Of a stretch of DNA of 13,417 nucleotides, positions 8,302 through 13,417 are shown piece by piece. The stretch is from the NCBI GenBank assembly GCA_020720945.1, contig DYNR01000039.1, forward strand, positions 1-13,417, given 5' to 3'. This stretch comes from Chthoniobacter flavus (GTDB lineage: Bacteria > Verrucomicrobiota > Verrucomicrobiia > Chthoniobacterales > DYNR01). A model generated the notes under the pieces. That model had not been told where the DNA came from. It saw only the letters and a list, made by a program, of their open reading frames with translations, and did no database searches. Both the position numbers and the translations under genes were made by a program. Every line of letters starts with the position of its first letter. Position 1 is the stretch's first letter.

Positions 8302-9561
8302 TCAGGCTTTGACCCGCTCGATTTCTGCACCGAGGTCGTTGAGTTTTTCGTCGATGCGCTCGTAGCCGCGGTCAATGTGGTAAACGCGATTAACTTCCGT
8401 AATACCTTCGGCGGAAAGCCCTGCCAAAACCAAAGCTGCCGAAGCCCGCAGATCGCTCGCCATCACAGGGGCACCCTCCAGTTTCGGCACACCTTGCACG
8501 ACCGCCGTCCCCTCGTTCATTTCGATGTTTGCCCCCATTCTTTTCAGCTCGGATGCGTGCATAAACCGATGGGGGAAAACATGATCCGTTACAACGCTGA
8601 TGCCGTCCGTCGTCGCCAGCAACGCACACATTTGCGCTTGCATATCGGTCGGAAACCCCGGGTAAGGCATCGCTTCGAGATGGAGGGGTTTCCGGGAATT
8701 GCCGGGGAGTATCCGCAAAAAGTCATCGCCCGATTCGAAGAGGAAGCCCGCTTCCTGCAAAGGGTGAACGACCGCTTCCAAATGCCGGGGATTGATTCTG
8801 GTGAGAGTGACAGATTTTCCGGCGATAGCTCCGGCGACGAGAAATGTTCCAGCCTCGATTCGGTCGGGTATGATTTCATGCTCTGCTCCGTGCAATTCTT
8901 TCACCCCTTCGATGATAATCCGCCGCGTTCCTGCCCCCTCGATTTTAGCCCCCATTTTGTTGAGGAAATTCGCGAGATCCACCACTTCGGGCTCTTCTGC
9001 CGCACTGTCGATAATGGTTGTTCCTTTGGCCAACACCGCCGCCATCATGACATTGTCCGTCCCCAAAACCGTCGATCCAAACTTGCCCCGCAAAAAAATT
9101 TCCGCTCCGTGTAAATCTTGCGCCAGCACGCGGACATTCCCAGATTTTACGCTGACCGCCGCACCGAGTGCCTCGAATCCCCGCAAATGCAAATCGATGG
9201 GGCGGTCGCCGATCACGCATCCGCCTGGCAGCGAAACGGTCGCTTCTCCCTCCCGCCCAAGCAAAGGACCCAAAATGCAAACCGACGCCCGCATTTTGCG
9301 GACGATGTCATAAGGTGCTGTCGTCGTGATGGATTCGGCCGTAACGCGGACGACTCCGCTGGCGCGTTCCACTTCGCATCCCAAGCGTCCGAGTATGGTC
9401 AACATATAGTGGATGTCGCTCAAATCAGGGACTCGCTGGAGCACGCAAGGCTCTTTGGTCAAAAGGGTTGCAGCCAAAATCGGCAATGCGGAATTTTTTG
9501 ATCCGCTGATGCGGACTTTCCCTTCGAGCGTTTTGCCTCCGTGGACGAGAATTTTTTCCAT
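8302..9561 (-). CDS. murA: UDP-N-acetylglucosamine 1-carboxyvinyltransferase MurA
   Basis: MurA transfers the enolpyruvyl group of phosphoenolpyruvate to UDP-GlcNAc, the first committed step of peptidoglycan synthesis in the cytoplasm. The 419-residue length is exactly typical. Key residues are visible: Lys22-Asn23 in GSKNSALP, Arg91 in KMRASVCILGPLL, the catalytic-loop Cys115 in LPGGCVIGDRPIDLH, and Asp306 in PGFPTDMQAQ. Because residue 115 is Cys and not Asp, the enzyme is of the form normally inhibited by fosfomycin (known for the family; inferred here). The ATG at 9561 follows the prmC stop by 4 bases, implying coupled expression, and the M32 peptidase gene follows closely. No Shine-Dalgarno site is seen. 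Confidence 0.98.
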   Translation of the reverse strand: MEKILVHGGKTLEGKVRISGSKNSALPILAATLLTKEPCVLQRVPDLSDIHYMLTILGRLGCEVERASGVVRVTAESITTTAPYDIVRKMRASVCILGPLLGREGEATVSLPGGCVIGDRPIDLHLRGFEALGAAVSVKSGNVRVLAQDLHGAEIFLRGKFGSTVLGTDNVMMAAVLAKGTTIIDSAAEEPEVVDLANFLNKMGAKIEGAGTRRIIIEGVKELHGAEHEIIPDRIEAGTFLVAGAIAGKSVTLTRINPRHLEAVVHPLQEAGFLFESGDDFLRILPGNSRKPLHLEAMPYPGFPTDMQAQMCALLATTDGISVVTDHVFPHRFMHASELKRMGANIEMNEGTAVVQGVPKLEGAPVMASDLRASAALVLAGLSAEGITEVNRVYHIDRGYERIDEKLNDLGAEIERVKA

Positions 9562-9565
9562 GATG

Positions 9566-10408
9566 TTATAAAAGTTGGTTTTGCGCTTGTGCGATGCGGG
9601 GTATCCCCTGGTGGTCTTCCAAAATTGTTATTCCGCCAAAGCCTGCGACTGCAAGGATTTCCCGGATTGCATCGCTTTGCCCTTGCCCGAATTCGAGGAA
9701 AAGGAACCCTCCTTTTTCGAGTTTCTTTGGCGCATCCGTGATGAGCCTGCGGATTATTTCCAGTCCGTCTGCCCCGCCGTCAAGGGCGAGGACGGGGTCG
9801 CGTTGCACCTCTTTTGAAAGAGTGGAAATTTCTTCGCTCGGGATATACGGGAGATTGGCGGCGATGGCATCCCATACCCCTTCTTCCGGCAACAAATCCC
9901 CGTGATGCCAGCAAACTTTCCCTTCTACCCCGAGTTTGCCTGCGTTGGTTTTCGCTAATGCGAGGGCGTCTGCGCTGATATCGCAGGCTGTCACCGCCCA
10001 CGCCGGCCGTTCGCACGCGAGACTAAGGGCAATCGCACCAGAACCCGTTCCCACATCGGCAACTCGCAAAGCTGCCTCTGCGGGAAGCACTTCCAGCATT
10101 CGCGAAACAAGCTGCTCGGTTTCCGGACGCGGGATCAATGCACGGGAATCCAAGGCAAAGGATCTTCCGTAAAAATCCCACTCCCCGAGCAAATGCTGCA
10201 AAGGTTCCCCCGCGATGCGCCGCTTGACCAGTTCTCTCAAAGGCGCCCGCTCTTCTTCGGAGAGCACGCGGTCAAACTCGAGGTAAAGGTCGAGCCTCCG
10301 CTTGTCGAGAGTGTGGGCCAAGAGGTGTTCTGCGTTGAGCCTAGGGCTTTCGACCCCGTGCTTTTTCATGTAGCCGGCAGCGGATTGAAGCACCTCAAGA
10401 ATTGTCAT
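9566..10408 (-). CDS. prmC: Release factor glutamine N5-methyltransferase PrmC
   Basis: PrmC uses S-adenosylmethionine to methylate the glutamine of the GGQ motif in release factors, raising termination efficiency. Its substrate RF1 is encoded directly upstream (6-base gap). The 280-residue protein has the helical N-terminal substrate-recognition domain (1 to about 80), the LIPRPETEQL motif (91-100), and the SAM-binding glycine loop VADVGTGSGAIAL (116-128) with an acidic ribose ligand in CDIS (142-145). The active-site tetrapeptide that is usually NPPY reads NLPY (185-188), followed by IP. The catalytic Asn, Pro and Tyr positions are kept, so activity is still expected. The gene ends 4 bases before murA. 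Confidence 0.95.
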   Translation of the reverse strand: MTILEVLQSAAGYMKKHGVESPRLNAEHLLAHTLDKRRLDLYLEFDRVLSEEERAPLRELVKRRIAGEPLQHLLGEWDFYGRSFALDSRALIPRPETEQLVSRMLEVLPAEAALRVADVGTGSGAIALSLACERPAWAVTACDISADALALAKTNAGKLGVEGKVCWHHGDLLPEEGVWDAIAANLPYIPSEEISTLSKEVQRDPVLALDGGADGLEIIRRLITDAPKKLEKGGFLFLEFGQGQSDAIREILAVAGFGGITILEDHQGIPRIAQAQNQLL

Positions 10409-10414
10409 AACCCA

Positions 10415-11491
10415 TTAACCCAAAGTGGCTTCCCTGAGCCGTTGTTCCATGTCGGAAGCGGTCAACCCCTCCAAAATTTCATGGATGTCTCCCGCGATAA
10501 AACGGTCGAGGTTGTAGAGTGTCATTTCGATCCGGTGATCGGTCACTCGGTTTTGCGGAAAGTTGTAAGTCCGTATTTTTTCTTCGCGCCCCCCGCTCCC
10601 GATCAAGCTCTTCCGGTGCGCCGAATACTTTTCCTGCTCTTCCCTGATTTTGTCTTCCAGCAATCGGGAACGCAAAATTTGCATCGCCCGTTCCCTGTTT
10701 TGAATCTGGCTACGCCCGTCTTGGCAACGGACTATTTTTCCTGTCGGAAGGTGCAAAATTTGAACCGCCGAATCAGTCGTGTTCACCCCCTGCCCTCCCG
10801 GCCCCCCCGAACGGCAAACCTCCACCCGGATATCGTCGGGGCGAATCTCCACATCGACATCTTCGGCTTCGGGCAAAACGGCGACCGTGGCAGTTGATGT
10901 GTGAATCCTCCCTTGCGCCTCCGTCGCGGGAACCCTTTGCACCCGATGAACTCCGCTCTCGTAACGAAGTTTCCGAAAAACCGAATCTCCGCTCACGCGA
11001 AAAATCACCTGCTTGAATCCTCCTAAATCGGAAGGGCTGCTGTCCAAATCTTCGACTTTCAGACCAACCGCATCGGCGTAACGGCAATACATCCTGTAAA
11101 GGTCGGCAGCGAAAAGCGCCGCTTCCGTTCCTCCCGTGCCCGCGCGAATTTCGACGATCGCATCTCTGTCTTCCCCAGGTTCTGGCGGGAGAAGACCGAT
11201 TTGAACGCTCCGTTCGAGCCCAGGCAATTTCTTCTCGATTTCGGCGACTTCTGCGCGCGCAAGTTCCGCCAATTCTTCATCACCCGATTCGACCAACTCG
11301 AGACTTTCCGCAAGTTGTCGCTTGCCCGATTCCATCTCTTCCCAATCGGATACCAGCTTTTTTAACCTCGCATGTTCTTGCAACACTTTCCTGGCCCGAG
11401 CGGGATCTGCGTAAAGATCCGCCGAACTCGCTTCGGCTTCCAACTCCTCGAAACGCAACCGCTTGCGCTCAATCAAACCCGAAAAATCCAT
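10415..11491 (-). CDS. prfA: Peptide chain release factor 1
   Basis: RF1 recognises UAA and UAG stop codons in the ribosomal A site and triggers release of the finished protein. The 358-residue protein has an N-terminal helical domain (1 to about 100), the tripeptide codon-recognition motif PAT (188-190; RF2 would have SPF), and the catalytic GGQ (232-234) in RSGGPGGQGVN. Two further conserved segments are EIRAGTGGTEAALF and REEKIRTYNFPQNRVTDHRI. The ATG at 11491 gives MDFSGLIERK. An upstream in-frame TTG at 11560 would add 23 residues read through a terminator hairpin, including FFFFF, and is rejected. There is no Shine-Dalgarno site; the leader is almost pure T. Confidence 0.97.
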   Translation of the reverse strand: MDFSGLIERKRLRFEELEAEASSADLYADPARARKVLQEHARLKKLVSDWEEMESGKRQLAESLELVESGDEELAELARAEVAEIEKKLPGLERSVQIGLLPPEPGEDRDAIVEIRAGTGGTEAALFAADLYRMYCRYADAVGLKVEDLDSSPSDLGGFKQVIFRVSGDSVFRKLRYESGVHRVQRVPATEAQGRIHTSTATVAVLPEAEDVDVEIRPDDIRVEVCRSGGPGGQGVNTTDSAVQILHLPTGKIVRCQDGRSQIQNRERAMQILRSRLLEDKIREEQEKYSAHRKSLIGSGGREEKIRTYNFPQNRVTDHRIEMTLYNLDRFIAGDIHEILEGLTASDMEQRLREATLG

Positions 11492-11495
11492 ACGG

Positions 11496-11544
11496 AAAAA
11501 AAAGAAAAAAACGGTGCCGCACAAAACCTGTGCGAACACCGTTT
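11496..11544 (-). terminator. Intrinsic terminator / attenuator between rpmE and prfA
   Basis: On the minus strand, AAACGGTG (11544-11537 outward) pairs with CACCGTTT. A small internal loop (TT against G) separates this from an inner stem CGCACA / TGTGCG, closed by the five-base loop GGTTT. The helix totals about 14 bp. It is followed by six Ts, a C and eight more Ts (11510-11496). This is a strong intrinsic terminator shape placed 20 bases after the rpmE stop. It should end most rpmE transcripts. The downstream prfA ATG is only 4 bases past the last T, so read-through or a promoter inside rpmE must supply prfA. Confidence 0.88.
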
Positions 11545-11564
11545 CTAAACCTTTCGCCAAACAG

Positions 11565-11789
11565 TTAGATTTTTTTGCGTCGCGTCGCGTTCACGCTACC
11601 GTAACGGCGGGCAAATTTCTCTACTCGACCAGCGGTATCAACGAACTTTTGTTCGCCGGTAAAAAATGGGTGGCAAGAGGCACAAATGCCTATTTTAATA
11701 TTGGAGCGAGTTGAGCGGGTGCGGTAGGTTGCTCCGCACGCGCACACGATGGTCGTCTCCGTATAATCAGGGTGAATATCTGTTTTCAT
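11565..11789 (-). CDS. rpmE: 50S ribosomal protein L31, zinc-binding type
   Basis: L31 sits on the large ribosomal subunit at the bridge to the small subunit. The 74-residue protein begins MKTDIHPDY, the standard L31 N-terminus. It keeps four cysteines as CxC (16, 18) and CxxC (36, 39), which mark the zinc-containing form rather than the zinc-free paralogue. GICASCHPFFTGEQKFVDTAGRVEKF contains the conserved core in two parts: CHPFFTG and DTAGRVEKF. The ATG at 11789 is preferred to a TTG one codon upstream. It is the first gene of the minus-strand cluster and diverges from the ligase gene across only 56 bases. A strong hairpin terminator follows. No clear promoter hexamers could be assigned on this strand. 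Confidence 0.97.
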   Translation of the reverse strand: MKTDIHPDYTETTIVCACGATYRTRSTRSNIKIGICASCHPFFTGEQKFVDTAGRVEKFARRYGSVNATRRKKI

Positions 11790-11804
11790 CAAAACTCAAT
11801 TGGA

Positions 11805-11833
11805 TCGACCACCCTAGCGACATCCGTTATGAT
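11805..11833 (+). promoter_or_regulatory. Possible promoter for the acyl-CoA ligase-like gene
   Basis: TCGACC (11805-11810, four of six to TTGACA) and TATGAT (11828-11833, five of six to TATAAT) are separated by 17 bases in the short divergent gap between rpmE and the ligase. Transcription would start about 6 bases before the ATG at 11846, giving an almost leaderless message. This is a consensus match only and could be chance. Confidence 0.3.
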
Positions 11834-11845
11834 AGCAAGAAGAAT

Positions 11846-13282
11846 ATGAAGGTTTCCCATAAAAAAAATCAGTGGGAGGAAGAGGGTTGGGAAGACCTGT
11901 GGGGCGAACGCGTGCGAGACGATCCCTCGGGGTGCGCACTTTTCGGCGTTGGCAACGATGGTGTCTTTTCCAAGGTTTATTCGTTTTCCGAGTTGGACAA
12001 CCGTTCGCGTTCTCTTGCTGCATCTTGGCGTCCGCTCCTCTCCGGTCGCGTGGTTTCCCTTCGTTTGCCAAACACTCCGGCATGGCCTCTCGCATTGCTC
12101 TCTCTTTGGCGCGCGGGAGCGACACCCCTTCTCCTTCCTCCTTTTTCTTCTTTTGCCCCTTTCGATTCCGCCCCGGTTTCGGAATCCTTGGCGGGAGCCT
12201 CTTTCCGTGTTGTTCCGGGAGAATGCGGGCTTCCCTCCCTCGAAAAATTAGACCTTCTTCCCGCCGCGCTCCCATGGCCGGCGACCTTGCTAAAAACCGT
12301 TCCAAGCGTCACGGGAATACCCCGCCTAATCGGTTTCGGCTTTTCAGAACTCCACGCCGACGCTTCCCAGATTTGTTCTTGCATGGGAATTTCTCGGGAT
12401 GACCGAAACTTCGGGGCGATTTCTTTTTTCCACTCCTACGGCTTCGCCAACCTCGTCCTTCCTCTTCTTTTTTTTGGCGTTCCCTTGGTGTGCGCAACAG
12501 AGTTTTTTCCCCGCTCTTTGTTCGATGGTTTGCTCGCGTCAAAAGCCACGGTTTGGCCTTGCGTTCCCGCGATGTTACCGGGGCTTCTGGACATTGGTTT
12601 TACCGGCTCAAAACACTTGCGCCTTTGCGTTTCGGCGGGAGCGCGCCTTTCCTCAAAACTGGCTTTCCGCTTTCGCGAACAATGCGGTGTCCCCGTTCAC
12701 GGATTTTACGGATCTAGCGAATGTGGAGGGATTTGCTACGACAAAAAAGGGGAGGAGCACGGTGCAGACGGATGGGTCGGCACGGCGATGCCTGAAATTA
12801 AAATTCGGTGCGTTTCGGCGGAAATCCCCAACTTTTCCCGCCTTTCGGTTTCAGGAAAAACCGTCGGCTTCGGATACTATCCTTCCTCGCCAGAAGATGC
12901 CCTGCAAAACGGCGTTTTTCTCTTGCCGGACTTCGTGGAAAAAACGGGCGAAAATTTCCGCGTCGCGGGCCGTTCGGACGGGTGCTTAAACCTTGCGGGT
13001 CGAAAAGTGTATCCAACTGCCGTAGAGCAGGTTCTCTCCTCGATTCCCGGAGTGCGAGGCGTTGCGGTTTTCGGCGTCGAGCGCACGGAAGGCCGGGGAG
13101 AAGAAATGGCGGCTATCGTCGATGCGCCGGGGATTCAAGCAAATGAAATCCGAAAACTCGCGCGTTCCCTTTTGCCGGACTGGCAATGCCCACGACTCCT
13201 CGCCATCAAAAATAAGCTTCCCCTCACGGAGGAAGGAAAAATCGACCGCGCCGCATTATCCGAATCTTTGCTTTCGCCTTGA
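11846..13282 (+). CDS. AMP-dependent (ANL superfamily) acyl-CoA ligase-like protein
   Basis: ANL ligases activate a carboxylate with ATP to an acyl-adenylate and usually pass it to a thiol. The 478-residue protein is a little short for the family (500-560). Recognisable elements are FFHSYGFANLVLPL (194-207; the PLFHSYG motif), GFYGSSECGG (286-295; the adenine-binding YGSSE motif), the hinge segment FRVAGRSDGCLNLAGRKVYP (371-390), and the C-terminal catalytic lysine in LPLTEEGKIDR (458-468; Lys465). The phosphate-binding loop, normally TSGTTGxPK, is degenerate: TVPSVTGIPR (151-160). The usual Thr-Gly-Asp motif before the hinge is replaced by FLLPDF. It is the only complete plus-strand gene and diverges from rpmE. 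The ATG at 11846 follows AAGAAG; the open frame extends to 11711, but only over rpmE. Substrate is unknown; no pathway neighbours are visible. Confidence 0.85.
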   Translation: MKVSHKKNQWEEEGWEDLWGERVRDDPSGCALFGVGNDGVFSKVYSFSELDNRSRSLAASWRPLLSGRVVSLRLPNTPAWPLALLSLWRAGATPLLLPPFSSFAPFDSAPVSESLAGASFRVVPGECGLPSLEKLDLLPAALPWPATLLKTVPSVTGIPRLIGFGFSELHADASQICSCMGISRDDRNFGAISFFHSYGFANLVLPLLFFGVPLVCATEFFPRSLFDGLLASKATVWPCVPAMLPGLLDIGFTGSKHLRLCVSAGARLSSKLAFRFREQCGVPVHGFYGSSECGGICYDKKGEEHGADGWVGTAMPEIKIRCVSAEIPNFSRLSVSGKTVGFGYYPSSPEDALQNGVFLLPDFVEKTGENFRVAGRSDGCLNLAGRKVYPTAVEQVLSSIPGVRGVAVFGVERTEGRGEEMAAIVDAPGIQANEIRKLARSLLPDWQCPRLLAIKNKLPLTEEGKIDRAALSESLLSP

Positions 13283-13292
13283 ATCCGGATTT

Positions 13293-13311
13293 CTCTCGCC
13301 GGAGAGCTTTT
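13293..13311 (+). terminator. Weak possible terminator after the ligase gene
   Basis: CTCTC (13293-13297) and GAGAG (13302-13306) flank a GCCG loop and are followed by C and four Ts. It lies 10 bases after the ligase stop, in the 37-base convergent gap before the photolyase stop. A five-base-pair stem is marginal. Confidence 0.35.
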
Positions 13312-13319
13312 GCATCATT

Positions 13320-13417
13320 TTACTTTTTCCCTTTCCTGGCAGAAAAAAGTTCCAGCGTTTTTATGCGTTCAGCACCGTGGTCCACCATCGGATGGGGATA
13401 CCCTGGCACCAAACTTT
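13320..13417 (-). CDS. DNA photolyase, C-terminal fragment (5' part outside window)
   Basis: Photolyases repair UV-induced pyrimidine dimers using light and FAD. Only the last 32 or so codons are inside the window, ending at a TAA (13322-13320). The readable C-terminus contains GYPHPMVDHGAERIKTLELF followed by SARKGKK. This corresponds closely to the ending of class I cyclobutane photolyases, where a YPxPIV-(D/E)-H-xxxR stretch and a basic ARKGK-like tail close the protein (as in E. coli PhrB). The gene is convergent with the ligase. Because so little is visible, class I photolyase versus a related cryptochrome cannot be settled. Confidence 0.72.
   Translation of the reverse strand, partial: SLVPGYPHPMVDHGAERIKTLELFSARKGKK

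Noticed and set aside
8278..9114. A 278-codon open frame on the plus strand opposite murA.
   Set aside because: It lies wholly opposite the 3' part of murA and just past its end, with no recognisable motif. It is a shadow of the real gene.
11711..11845. A longer N-terminus for the ligase, starting inside rpmE.
   Set aside because: It would overlap rpmE on the opposite strand and lacks similarity to ANL enzymes. The ATG at 11846 gives a plausible length and has AAGAAG upstream.

Overview
This window is about 13.4 kb of moderate-GC bacterial chromosome, densely packed with genes, almost all on the minus strand and mostly without recognisable Shine-Dalgarno sites. No rRNA, tRNA, insertion sequence, prophage or CRISPR array is visible, and no gap between genes exceeds about 165 bases. 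The gene order and the long, domain-extended Pst permeases would fit a Verrucomicrobiota-type bacterium (Opitutia-like). That assignment is an inference from protein character and synteny, and is only moderately sure.

Minus-strand block 1 (about 11.8 kb down to 6.8 kb, read right to left) is a housekeeping cluster: rpmE (ribosomal protein L31), prfA (release factor 1), prmC (the methyltransferase that modifies the GGQ glutamine of release factors), murA (first committed step of peptidoglycan synthesis) and an M32 metallocarboxypeptidase. prfA, prmC, murA and the peptidase are separated by only 4 to 22 bases and look co-transcribed. rpmE is separated from prfA by a strong intrinsic terminator-like hairpin whose U-tract runs almost into the prfA start codon.

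Minus-strand block 2 (6.7 kb down to the left edge) is a complete high-affinity phosphate uptake operon in canonical order, pstS-pstC-pstA-pstB-phoU, with phoU cut by the window edge. A well-formed Pho box (two 7-bp direct repeats, 11-bp period) lies about 60 bases upstream of pstS, so PhoB-type control by phosphate starvation is likely. A 12-bp GC-rich hairpin followed by five Ts lies just after pstS, as expected for making more of the periplasmic binding protein than of the membrane transporter. Both permeases are of the long type: PstC carries a propeller-like domain of roughly 380 residues and PstA a coiled-coil-rich insert, both predicted to lie outside the cytoplasmic membrane.

The right end holds a divergent plus-strand gene for an AMP-dependent (ANL superfamily) acyl-CoA ligase-like enzyme with degenerate ATP-binding motifs. 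Beyond it is the C-terminal tip of a minus-strand gene that matches the C-terminal signature of DNA photolyases.

No clearly new system is present. The most interesting points are the regulatory architecture of the pst operon, the enlarged extracytoplasmic domains of PstC and PstA, the terminator merged with the prfA start region, and the atypical ligase.
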